64,000 bases of DNA from Bradyrhizobium diazoefficiens. Its GTDB lineage: Bacteria; Pseudomonadota; Alphaproteobacteria; Rhizobiales; Xanthobacteraceae. The position numbers and the translations under genes are program-made. The DNA lies in NCBI RefSeq assembly GCF_016616885.1, contig NZ_CP067102.1, forward strand, positions 6,910,501-6,974,500, in the 5' to 3' direction. The notes below the pieces were generated by a model. The model was not told where the DNA came from, ran no database searches, and saw only the letters and a program-made list of their open reading frames with translations. How positions within the stretch are numbered: position 1 is the stretch's first letter; every line of letters begins with the position of its first letter. This document shows, one piece after another, positions 53,932 through 62,261 of the stretch.

Positions 53932-54876
53932 GTGCAGAACAATTTTTCCATTTTTGGCTCGGCCTACCGGGCTGTGGCAGCAGCTGTCAGTTCCGCACTT
54001 AGTACAAATAAGACATATTACACAGCGCCGATAGGCTTGAAGGGTCGAGCGCGCGTCGGCGTGATAACCGTGATCCCGGAGGAGTTTGCAGCGGCTCAGG
54101 AAGTCTTTGATTTGCGGCGGAACATTCCGGAGACTCCGTATTTCGTCCAAACCAATTCGACATCGGGAGATTGGGACACGGTTCTCACACAGGCCACCGA
54201 TCGAACAAACGTTCCGCTCAGCGGTGATATCGCTGCCATGATTCAAGACCTCCGTCCTCAAGTCTTGATCTTGCTTGGCGTCGCAGGCGGCCTCTGCGAC
54301 GGCAATGGCAAGGGACGCGATGGTATCGACTTGGGCCACGTGCTGATCGCGGAGTATGTCGGATACGTCGAGTTCCTTAAAATTACGGACAAAGGAACCT
54401 TCCATCGTCACTACGCAATCGACCATCCTTCACTACCCTTGAGGCGCAGCGTCGCGCTACCGCTTTCGAAGGAGTTTGATCTGAAGCGGGCGCTGAAGCT
54501 TCAGCAGCCCGACAAGGTCACGCCACCCAGACAGATTGTCCCTCGCATACATATCGGACCTATTGTTTCAGGCGAGAAGGTCATGGGGGACATTCACGAC
54601 CCGATGCAAATCAATCTCTTGAAGCCGTTCGACAATTCGCTTGCGGTTGATATGGAATCGATCGGGATTGCGCGCCAAGTGTGCGAGAGGAGAAGTTCGT
54701 TTTGGTATAATCCGCGTTATGCCGTAATTCGTGGGATATCAGACTTGGTAGGGCCACCGGAGAACGCCGAAGTTCGCGCGGCTTGGAAGCCCTTCGCAGC
54801 TCACGCCGCAGCAATTGTCGCCCAGGAATTCGTTCGCCGGCTGCCGCGCGATCCCGCTCCTGGAGCTGATCTATGA
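53932..54876 (+). CDS. Nucleoside-phosphorylase-like (PNP/MTA family) protein
   Basis: 314 residues from GTG 53932; TTG 54036 is an alternative. The PNP_UDP_1 fold is recognisable: RVGVITVIPEEFAAAQEVFD at the start, PQVLILLGVAGGLCDG, IDLGHVLIAEYVGYVEF, GPIVSGEKVMGD, the nucleoside-site DNSLAVDMESIGIARQVCER (M-E-S) and the VIRGISDLV end with catalytic Asp. It would cleave the N-glycosidic bond of a nucleoside or NAD-like molecule. Its stop overlaps the NACHT gene by ATGA, so it is made together with a sensor NTPase, as phosphorylase-type effectors of defence systems are. Confidence 0.8.
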   Translation: MQNNFSIFGSAYRAVAAAVSSALSTNKTYYTAPIGLKGRARVGVITVIPEEFAAAQEVFDLRRNIPETPYFVQTNSTSGDWDTVLTQATDRTNVPLSGDIAAMIQDLRPQVLILLGVAGGLCDGNGKGRDGIDLGHVLIAEYVGYVEFLKITDKGTFHRHYAIDHPSLPLRRSVALPLSKEFDLKRALKLQQPDKVTPPRQIVPRIHIGPIVSGEKVMGDIHDPMQINLLKPFDNSLAVDMESIGIARQVCERRSSFWYNPRYAVIRGISDLVGPPENAEVRAAWKPFAAHAAAIVAQEFVRRLPRDPAPGADL

Positions 54877-56861
54877 AGGCGTCTCCAGAGCAGCAGCTGC
54901 AATTTCTGTCGAAAGCCGCACGCCTCGAGCTGGCCAATCTTCCCGACGAAAAGCCGACGTTCGCGCTCCGTCTGGGCTGGTCTCACAACTATGACGACTT
55001 GTTCGCCGGCATCCATTCGGAGACCGATGAGAACGGACTGCTGAACAAGTTATTGCAGAAGGGAAAGGTCCTAATTGCCGGCCGCGGCGGTGGAGGGAAA
55101 ACGCACCTGTTGTATCGAACGATGAAGCGCGCAGCCGCCGTCGAGCTCATTCCTATTTTCATTGATTTGAAGAAATGGTCTGGGGCCGATTATGAACGGT
55201 GGAAGGATTGGACCGCTGCAGATCTGTCGGAGGGCGCCAGCTTCTTGATAGAACGCTTTAGCAGCCCAAAGATATCGGCTCTCGAGCTGGACTGGATTCC
55301 GCCCACAGCAAAGAAGTTGCTTGTCGTGGACGGCTTGAACGAGCTGTCCGCGAACGTCGGTCAACAGATTCTCCATGCCCTGAACGAGATTTCCACTGAT
55401 CAGGTTCAGACATATGTGATCGTGGCCGATCGCTTGGTTCGGCGACAACTGCCGTCGGAAAGAAGCTGGGCGCTATCGACCATTCTACCTTTCTCCGAAG
55501 AGCAGATCAGGTCCTACTCCGCAGGGAAGGTCCGAATCCCGAACGACTCTCGCATGCTGGAGATTCCGTTCTTCCTCAACGCTGCGATCAAAGGAGACTT
55601 GGTATCTGGCGGCCGGGCAGCAATTAGCAGCTCCTTCTTACGAAAGCATTCCGGACTAACAGAGCATCAACTCGATCAACTTGCGAAATTCGCGCTTGAC
55701 GCCTACCTGGAAAACAAGGCGCGCACATTTACGTTTGATCAGCTGCTGCAATCGACGGGGCCGGAGGTTGCACACAAAATCCTAGCGGCCAGAATAGTCG
55801 AGAAACTGGATGACGGACTCGCCTATTTCTCTCATCACCTGGTTCACGACTACCTAGTCGCCAGGCATCTAGCGGGACAGCCAGCTACCGCTTGGACGCG
55901 GGACACGCTGAATGCCGTCAGCTTTGATCGAAGCTCGTTCGACGTTACCGCTCTGGTTCTGGGGCTACTGAAGGGACAGCAGGCGAGTCTTTTCTTGCGA
56001 ACTCTCTACGACTGGGATCTCTACGCGGCGGGCTACGCAATGGCGGAAGCAGACACGCAAGGAGACGGCCCGGCCGAAGAAATGCGCGCCTTGATTTTCG
56101 CCATGCTCGCGGAGAAACGGTTCGACGTAGTCATGGCGACGAGACAGCGGGCCAACGATGCTTTGCTGATCTATCAATCGCCCGATGCGATTCCGTACAG
56201 AGCGGCAACCGATTTGCAGCGGGTATTTGACGCAATCGGAATGGTCGATTCAACAGAGGATTGGTTCAACGAGTGGCGTAGACTTTTTCTAAAGCCGCTG
56301 GGATCCCCCTTGGATGACGAGTCGCTGGACCTGATATTGGACACCGACTCCGTCAAGGGCTGGACCATCGCAAATGTTGCAAAACGCACGCATCTCTCTT
56401 CTGACCAACAGTCAAGGCTTCGCAGCTTGCTCGCTCAGGATGAGACGGTCGTTCGCTGGAGAGTTGCTCACGCTCTCGGCAGCTTCCCTGGTCGTTTAAA
56501 CTTTGAAGCTCTGATCCGCGTCCTTGATCACGACCTGGAAGGGGATGTTCGCTACGGAGCGATTCGGTCTCTTATTGAAATGGCGAGCTACAGTGACCCT
56601 GAGCTGAGGGATGCAATTGCGGCAGAGATTGAAAGAGGAGCATCCAAAATTTCAGCCGACATCAGAGTCGCCATCGAGTTGTCGCGCGCTCTACTAATTG
56701 ATTTCAAAAAGGCACCCAAAGACTGGCTACGGATAGTGAAGATGATATCGCGTGCGATGTTTCAATCGACAGAAGATCCTGCAAACCGAGATGTCTGGCG
56801 CTCCGTTTCAAGCAGAGCAGAAGTGCTCTACGATCAAGATAGAATGAACCTTGGCGGGTAA
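54873..56861 (+). CDS. NACHT-type STAND NTPase with HEAT-like C-terminus
   Basis: 662 residues. Walker A VLIAGRGGGGKTHLLYR is near residues 67-82, Walker B KKLLVVDGLNELS near 148-160, and a sensor-like VIVADRLVRRQLPSE near 187. The NACHT winged-helix end shows YFSHHLVHDYLVARHLAGQ near 325. From ~500 on, short helical pairs recur (VVRWRVAHALGSFPGRLNFE, ALIRVLDHDLEGDVRYGAIR, SLIEMASYSDPELRDAIAAE), which are HEAT repeats likely to sense a phage product. ATGA overlap upstream and a 2-nt gap downstream bind the three genes together. Confidence 0.8.
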   Translation: MKASPEQQLQFLSKAARLELANLPDEKPTFALRLGWSHNYDDLFAGIHSETDENGLLNKLLQKGKVLIAGRGGGGKTHLLYRTMKRAAAVELIPIFIDLKKWSGADYERWKDWTAADLSEGASFLIERFSSPKISALELDWIPPTAKKLLVVDGLNELSANVGQQILHALNEISTDQVQTYVIVADRLVRRQLPSERSWALSTILPFSEEQIRSYSAGKVRIPNDSRMLEIPFFLNAAIKGDLVSGGRAAISSSFLRKHSGLTEHQLDQLAKFALDAYLENKARTFTFDQLLQSTGPEVAHKILAARIVEKLDDGLAYFSHHLVHDYLVARHLAGQPATAWTRDTLNAVSFDRSSFDVTALVLGLLKGQQASLFLRTLYDWDLYAAGYAMAEADTQGDGPAEEMRALIFAMLAEKRFDVVMATRQRANDALLIYQSPDAIPYRAATDLQRVFDAIGMVDSTEDWFNEWRRLFLKPLGSPLDDESLDLILDTDSVKGWTIANVAKRTHLSSDQQSRLRSLLAQDETVVRWRVAHALGSFPGRLNFEALIRVLDHDLEGDVRYGAIRSLIEMASYSDPELRDAIAAEIERGASKISADIRVAIELSRALLIDFKKAPKDWLRIVKMISRAMFQSTEDPANRDVWRSVSSRAEVLYDQDRMNLGG

Positions 56862-56863
56862 GA

Positions 56864-57340
56864 ATGACGGAAAATTGGGACAACCGGTTCATGGAACTCG
56901 CCGTTCATGTTGGAGGCTGGAGCAAGGATTCAAGCCGCAAGGTCGGCTGCGTGATCGTAGGACCTCACAATGAAATCCGAGCCACTGGCTATAACGGCTT
57001 TCCGCGCGGAGCAGACGATGACAAAATCGAGCGGCATGCGCGCCCTCAGAAATATCTCTGGACCGAACACGCGGAGCGCAATGCGATCTACAACGCCGCT
57101 CGATCTGGAACGCCTCTCGAGGGATGCCGGATCTATGTTCCTTGGTTTCCGTGCATGGATTGCGCGAGAGCAATCGTCCAGGTCGGGATCAAGCATCTGA
57201 TCGCCGTTCGTCCGGATGAAGGAGATCCGCAGTGGGGAGAAGCATTTACTGCTGCTCTCGAACTCTTGAATGAGGCGAATGTGGAGATCCGTTGGTTCGA
57301 CCTTCAAGGTCAAATTTCCCAAGCGCCAAGAGCTAGCTAG
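56864..57340 (+). CDS. dCMP/cytidine deaminase-family protein
   Basis: 158 residues. Complete zinc deaminase site: H69-A-E71 in WTEHAERNAIYNAA, and C97-M-D-C100 in PWFPCMDCARAI. Upstream VGCVIVGPHNEIRATGYNGF and PRGADD match dCMP deaminase (ComEB/Dcd type) closely, as does its length. It would convert dCMP to dUMP (or a related dC nucleotide), so with the phosphorylase it could strip the cell of deoxynucleotides. It starts 2 nt after the NACHT stop; an IS5-type element begins just after its stop. Confidence 0.85.
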   Translation: MTENWDNRFMELAVHVGGWSKDSSRKVGCVIVGPHNEIRATGYNGFPRGADDDKIERHARPQKYLWTEHAERNAIYNAARSGTPLEGCRIYVPWFPCMDCARAIVQVGIKHLIAVRPDEGDPQWGEAFTAALELLNEANVEIRWFDLQGQISQAPRAS

Positions 57341-57347
57341 TTGTTGA

Positions 57348-58870
57348 GTCGTCCGTGAACAAGCCTCTAAGCGATTGAGCGGGAGTCTGTTTTCCGGATG
57401 CAGAGAGATTTGAGATTGCAGGGATTTGGAGCTTGAGCGTGCCAAACCTTGCAATTTCGTTTTGTGGATTCCCCTTCGCTGCGAACCGTGATTCTGTGGT
57501 GCATCGGAGGGGACGATGCGGCCGAAGAAGCGCAAGACGACGGGATCGAACGATCTGTTCCGGGCACGGCTGGACCAGATCATCAACCTGAAGCACGAGC
57601 TGGTTCTGCTTGCCGGCAAGATCGATTGGGACTGGATCGACGGCGAGATCGCACCGCTCTATAGCGAGAACGGCCGGCCGGGGATCGAGACCCGCTTCAT
57701 GATCGGGCTGCTGTTGCTCAAGCACATTTACGGGCTGTCGGATGAAGGGGTGTGCGAGCGCTGGGTCCACGACCCGTATTTCCAGTTCTTCACCGGCGAA
57801 GAGTTCTTCCAGCACGCCTTCCCGCACGAGCGCTCGGACCTGAGCCATTGGCGCAAGCGGCTTGGCGACAAGCTGGAGTTGCTGCTGGCCGAGAGCCTGC
57901 GGGTTGCACACGAGGCCGGCGCGTTACGCGGCCAAGACCTCAAGCGGGTCACGGTCGACACCACGGTGCAGCCGAAGGCCATCGCCTTTCCGACCGATGC
58001 CAAGCTGCTGCATGCGGCCATCAAGGGGCTCAACCGCCTGGCGAGACGTCACGGCGTCAGGCTGCGGCAATCCTATTCTCGCGTAGCCAAGGCCGCCGCG
58101 ATGATGGCGGGCCGCTACGCCCATGCCAAACAGTTCAAGCGGCACCAGCGGCAGTTGCGCATCCTGCGCTCCCGGCTGGGCCGGATCATCCGCGACATCC
58201 GCCGCAAGATCGAAGGTCAGGCCGCGCTCGAGGAGGCGTTCACCCTGCCACTTGGCCGGGCCAGCCAGATCCGCTCGCAGCAGCAGCGCCAGCGCGGCTG
58301 GAAGCTCTATTCCTTCCATGCCCCGGAGGTGGAGTGCATCGGCAAGGGCAAGGCCTCAGCCCCTTACGAGTTCGGGGTGAAGGCTTCCATCGTCACCAAC
58401 AACCGCCGGGCCCCCGGTGGCCTGTTCGTGCTGCACGCCAGGGCGCTGCCCGATAACCCGTACGACGGCCACACCTTGCGGGACGTCATCGACCGTACCG
58501 AGACGCTCACCGGATGCGCGATCGAGCGGGCCTATGTCGACAAGGGATACCGCGGCCACGACGCGCAAAATCCCCGTCGCGTCTTCATCTCAGGCCAGAA
58601 GCGTGGCGTCTTCGGTGTCATCAAGCGCGAGCTGCGCCGACGTTCCGCCATCGAGCCCATCATCGGACACCTGAAGTCAGAAGGCCACCTCGGCCGTTGC
58701 CGCCTCAAAGGCCGCGCCGGCGACGCCGCCAACGTCATCCTCTCAGCCGTCGGCCACAACTTCCGCCGCATCCTCGCCTGGCTCAGAGTTCTTTGGCGCC
58801 TCATCCTGACCGCACTTATCGCTGCCATCAGCGGCTGCCCAGCGCTCAGATCAGCTTCTTAACGGACGAC
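57348..58870 (+). mobile_element. IS5-type insertion sequence
   Basis: Imperfect inverted ends: GTCGTCCGTGAACAAGC (57348-57364) and, on the minus strand from 58870, GTCGTCCGTTAAGAAGC. One transposase gene fills it. It landed within ~8 nt of the dCMP deaminase stop, without breaking the gene. I could not define a clear target duplication. Confidence 0.75.
57516..58862 (+). CDS. IS5-family DDE transposase
   Basis: 448 residues, intact. N-terminal DUF772-like segment (GIETRFMIGLLLLKHIYGLS), catalytic core with VTVDTTVQPKAIAFP (first Asp), AYVDKGYRGHD (second Asp) and RRSAIEPIIGHLKSEGHLG (Glu), then the usual Arg-rich end NVILSAVGHNFRRILAWLR. Typical of the longer IS5 relatives of rhizobia. Confidence 0.93.
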   Translation: MRPKKRKTTGSNDLFRARLDQIINLKHELVLLAGKIDWDWIDGEIAPLYSENGRPGIETRFMIGLLLLKHIYGLSDEGVCERWVHDPYFQFFTGEEFFQHAFPHERSDLSHWRKRLGDKLELLLAESLRVAHEAGALRGQDLKRVTVDTTVQPKAIAFPTDAKLLHAAIKGLNRLARRHGVRLRQSYSRVAKAAAMMAGRYAHAKQFKRHQRQLRILRSRLGRIIRDIRRKIEGQAALEEAFTLPLGRASQIRSQQQRQRGWKLYSFHAPEVECIGKGKASAPYEFGVKASIVTNNRRAPGGLFVLHARALPDNPYDGHTLRDVIDRTETLTGCAIERAYVDKGYRGHDAQNPRRVFISGQKRGVFGVIKRELRRRSAIEPIIGHLKSEGHLGRCRLKGRAGDAANVILSAVGHNFRRILAWLRVLWRLILTALIAAISGCPALRSAS

Positions 58871-58978
58871 GATCTACTCGGCTTTCGGCTAGCGCTGATT
58901 TGGCTGGCTTTGGTCGCCGGCTTCTTGGTCAACTTACTCGTTTGGTAAGCGCCTTCGCGGTCGAGATGGACGTTGTCC

Positions 58979-59176
58979 ATGCCTGCCACCAAGCCAAGCG
59001 TCGCGATCATCGGCACAGGTATCCGGACCCTATCCATGATCTTTCTCGATCTCCCGAAGACCGAAACAGCCCTTGAGCTCGGCCGCAAGCTTGCACTGGA
59101 AACGGGGCGGCGGGTGACGGTGAGAGATCAAGAAGGGGCCATCCTTAGCGTATTCGAGCCAGCGACTCCGAATTGA
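58979..59176 (+). CDS. Small conserved-looking hypothetical protein
   Basis: 65 residues from ATG 58979: GIRTLSMIFLDLPKTETALE, LGRKLALETGRRVTVRDQEG, AILSVFEP. The strand-helix-strand pattern 'ETGR-VTVRD-EG' is common in tiny Bradyrhizobium-type proteins. No known function. 59177-59334 is intergenic. Confidence 0.5.
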   Translation: MPATKPSVAIIGTGIRTLSMIFLDLPKTETALELGRKLALETGRRVTVRDQEGAILSVFEPATPN

Positions 59177-59325
59177 GAAGGACGCCTAGGCTGCACGGCC
59201 GATTAGGTTGGCCGCTTTTGGCCCATCGCTTTCATTGAAGCTTGCAGCTACATGTCGGTTGATGGGAGCAGACCGAAAATTTGCCGCTCAGAAAGTCGGC
59301 CTGCACTCAGCCGGCCTCCCCAATT

Positions 59326-59350
59326 AAAGAAATGGCCGCCCGGAGGCGGC
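59326..59350 (-). terminator. Terminator of csbD-like gene
   Basis: On the minus strand GCCGCC (59350-59345), loop TCCG, GGCGGC (59340-59335), followed by CC-ATTTCTTT. It lies 24 nt beyond the csbD-like stop codon. Confidence 0.6.
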
Positions 59351-59373
59351 TAGTTCTTGGTTTTACATCTTCA

Positions 59374-59565
59374 CTACTTTTTGAGGGCATCAGCGGCGTC
59401 CCGCGCCGCATCCTTCACATCTCCAACGGCGTTGTGGGCGGATCCCTTGGATTTATCAATCTTGCCTTCAGCTTCCATGTCTTTGTCGCCACTAAGTTTA
59501 CCGACGCCTTCTTTGATGGCGCCTTTTGCCTTGTCGGCAGCACCCTTCACGTGTTCGCGGTCCAT
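59374..59565 (-). CDS. CsbD-family stress protein
   Basis: 63 residues: MDREHVKGAADKAKGAIKEG, VGKLSGDKDMEAEGKIDKSK, GSAHNAVGDVKDAARDAADA. This is a full-length CsbD-like protein: small, hydrophilic, Lys/Asp/Ala-rich, induced by general stress in many bacteria. AAAGGA-like text precedes the ATG on the minus strand. Confidence 0.9.
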   Translation of the reverse strand: MDREHVKGAADKAKGAIKEGVGKLSGDKDMEAEGKIDKSKGSAHNAVGDVKDAARDAADALKK

Positions 59566-59780
59566 GATCGTGTTCCTTTGCTAGTCCGGATGACCTGTCC
59601 AACGAAGGAGTTGCGCGGTGGTTCCTCGGAGAACAAGCTCCGCCCTTAACAGCAGACATTAGGCCCGATCTGGCAGGTACTGGGCGCCCCCACAACAATT
59701 GCGCTCTAGCGCAGCACCATATGGCGACCGCCACAGGTCGAACCTTCGCAAATCCCCTTGCGCTTCGTAGCCTCGAAAGC

Positions 59781-60727
59781 ATGAAACCATTCTTTCGACA
59801 GAAGTCGCCCATGAAAAACTTCAAGCCGAACTGGGCTCGCTCCGTGCGCGCCGGTACTTTGAACAACCGCCGCGCCGCCGCCGAGGCGGCGTTCTCTGAC
59901 GCCAAGTTCAAGTTGCAGCGTCACAACCTCGAAGCCGAACTCGATGCGGATGATAAGGCGCGCGCAAAGCTGGAGGCAGCCGTCGCCGCCAGCGCGTTGA
60001 CGCGAAACGGCTATGCCGACGCGCTTGCGGAGGTGCAGACCACAATCGCGGACGCCGAACAGAAGCTCACGGCGGAGCGATCCGTCATGGAGCGCAAGGC
60101 CGCAAGCGAAAAGCTGGCGCATGATCTCGATGCGTTGAGCGCGCGCTGCCGGACCATCTGGCGGCAGGTCAGCGCCTTGCGGACGCCTTCGAGAAACTTC
60201 GCTTTTATTTCGAGAGCGGCGCCATCGCGCGGTTCGTCGGCAACGCGGCGGCACAGGTCGATGTCGCGGCGGGGGTCGCGCTCGTTGAGTTGCGCGGCAT
60301 GGTGGACGCGATCCACAACGGCGCGGCGCCGATCCCGGCAGCGAAGGCGGTTTCCGCTTCCGTCCCGGTCCCTGAACCGGCCATGCCGACGCAAACGGTC
60401 TTCATGATGAAGTCCGCGAAGTACCGTGACCATGACGGCCGCTCCCGCTTCGCCGAACAATCTGAAGATGCCGACATGCCCGTGACGACTGCGCAGCGTG
60501 CACTGCGCCTGGGTGTGGCGGTCCCGGTGACCGATCCAAAGGGCGCTCGGCTCCGCGGTTCGCGCGGCGGTGATTTTGATCCGAAGGCGCCCGATGTCGT
60601 CGATTTCGACGCTGTCGAGGAGCCCAAGAACGTGTCGCATATCGATCCGGTTCTGCGCGAGGCCAACTTCACTCCGCTCCCCGTCGCGGAACCGCGCACG
60701 ATCCTGATTGACGTTCCGCGGTCATGA
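59781..60727 (+). pseudogene. ICE-type hypothetical protein, frameshifted
   Basis: ATG 59781 (or 59811) starts MKPFFRQKSPMKNFKPNWAR and gives a coiled-coil Ala/Glu/Lys protein (RRAAAEAAFSDAKFKLQRHN, AEVQTTIADAEQKLTAERSV). Near 60160 the frame shifts and continues LADAFEKLRFYFESGAIARF, VGNAAAQVDVAAGVALVELR to ARTILIDVPRS and TGA. Role unknown. The stop overlaps the next start by ATGA, so it heads a three-gene operon. Confidence 0.6.
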
Positions 60728-60942
60728 AGGCAGCACCGCGGGGCTGGCAGCCCCACGAGATTACCCGCCGAGTTGATGGCTGGGTCGTCGATCCGGCCAA
60801 CCACGGCAGCATTCCAGCGGCGGTCGCGAAGCTGATCGCCCGCGCCATGCCGGGCTTCCGCGGCCACTCGGTGGCTGACATTCGTGCACGTATGCTCGCT
60901 CGGCAGCGCATGTACGATCAACTGTCCAAGCTCCGCAAATGA
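60724..60942 (+). CDS. Small hypothetical protein of the ICE-type operon
   Basis: 72 residues: MKAAPRGWQPHEITRRVDGW, VVDPANHGSIPAAVAKLIAR, AMPGFRGHSVADIRARMLAR. Starts and ends with ATGA overlaps, so it is translationally coupled on both sides. Not recognised; basic and helical. Confidence 0.6.
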   Translation: MKAAPRGWQPHEITRRVDGWVVDPANHGSIPAAVAKLIARAMPGFRGHSVADIRARMLARQRMYDQLSKLRK

Positions 60943-61821
60943 ATAGCAGCTCCCGAGGTCCGGAGGAGGCGTCGCAATCTTGCGCCTGTGGCGTCGGAAG
61001 GCGGCCAGTTCATCCCGTCCGGTGAGCTGGCCGCAGGGGTGCCGCTTGAGTTGAGAACGCACCAGTTGAAGACGAGCACGACGAATACGATGATTTGCTC
61101 GCCGAGATCGGCCGCACCGAGGACGAGCGGATTGCAGTTCATGAGGCCGGTCAGGCCGTGGCCGCGCGCTTACTCGGCAAGCCGCTCGGCGGAGCAACAA
61201 TCAATCCCGGCCCAAACGGGAAGTACGGCGGCCTCGTGTGGGGTCCGCTAACAGCGTTGCCTTCGGCAACGACGACGACACCGATATCGTACCAGAACTG
61301 TGCGACAACTTGCGGGAATTGATGCCGCAGGATGGCGAGGCCCGCGGCAATGCGGCCGATGTCTACTTGCACGCACACGACCGTTGCGTCGAGCTCGTTG
61401 CAGCATCTGTCGCCGAGCGCATGCTTCTGCCAGGCGAAGCTGTGTCGTCTGTTAGTGACGTTGAGCAAGCGGTCGCGCTCACGTCATTGGTCTGCAAGTC
61501 GGCGGAGGCAGTCGAGCGCTTTCTCGCGTTTGCCGAGCAGCAGGCCCGCGATCTGTTGCGCTCGCACGGCCACATCATCATGGCCTTGAGTATCGCGCTA
61601 AAAATTCGTCGCATCCTGACGGGCGCGGAGATCGACGACGTAATCGCAACGACGGTCGCGGGTCTAAGTTGGCGGCCGAGCGCCGGCGCCGCGCCGAATG
61701 GCGCAAGGGCGAGCTGGTGGCCGAGCGCTTTCGTGCCGCATGTGATCACGCAAGTACCGCAGTCCCGTGCCAAATTCTGAACCAGATCGGATGCGGTAAT
61801 CGGGGACATCAAGGATCGTAA
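60939..61821 (+). pseudogene. M41/FtsH-like peptidase-domain protein, frameshifted, HEAGQ site
   Basis: The likely original start is ATG 60939 (ATGA overlap), but stops and a shift intervene; the body starts near 61074 with DDLLAEIGRTEDERIAVHEA, GQAVAARLLGKPLGGATINP. The second part (from ~61238, another frame) reads ELMPQDGEARGNAADVYLHA, HDRCVELVAASVAERMLLPG, and a third shift near 61660 gives KLAAERRRRAEWRKGELVAE to TAA 61819. The FtsH-type HEAGH metal site is HEAGQ, so one zinc ligand is missing as well. Confidence 0.6.
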
Positions 61822-61857
61822 GGCACGGCGGATGTAACCGGCCTGATGATCTTGAAG

Positions 61858-61890
61858 GGCCCCGATGTGCAACGCGTCGGGGCCTTTGTT
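61858..61890 (+). terminator. Intrinsic terminator after the M41-like gene
   Basis: GGCCCCGA (61858-61865) pairs with TCGGGGCC (61877-61884), followed by TTTGTT. It closes the operon 59781-61821. Confidence 0.75.
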
Positions 61891-62063
61891 GTAGCGCGCT
61901 AGCCTCCGGCAAGAAACGCGGGTGGAGGAACCCTATCCTAAGCTAATCATTAAAGTTCCAATCCCGGGACCCCTCGTTTAGCCGCCCGCGCAGTGTCTCG
62001 GCGATACAAGGTTTCGGTCTAAGTCGAGCAGACAGGGTTCGGGGAAGTACGAGGCGGGCCGGA

Positions 62064-62089
62064 AAAAGACCGCCCGAAGGCGGTCTTTT
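62064..62089. terminator. Bidirectional hairpin terminator
   Basis: AAAAGACCGCC (62064-62074), loop CGAA, GGCGGTCTTTT (62079-62089). It works in both directions. The rest of 61891-62261 has no gene I can support. Confidence 0.75.
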
Positions 62090-62261
62090 CAGTGCAGGCC
62101 CGGGCCAAAATAGATCGGGATCAAACGTGCTCCGCCCGGAGTGATTGCGAGCTAAGCATCATCTGACGAGCGCTGCCTCACAATTATAGTTGCAGTTCTG
62201 AAATGGAAAGAGTGCGCTTTTCCATTTGATGATGCGCCCGTTCGCGGGTGCCCTTCGCTTG

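Noticed and set aside
53916..53999. 28-codon ORF starting ATG upstream of the phosphorylase
   Set aside because: Could be the true N-terminus after a frame slip or a leader peptide, but nothing in the sequence decides, so it is only mentioned with the promoter.
53932..57340. Treating the dCMP deaminase as a stray housekeeping gene
   Set aside because: The 2-nt gap to the NACHT gene and shared promoter make co-expression much more likely than chance placement.
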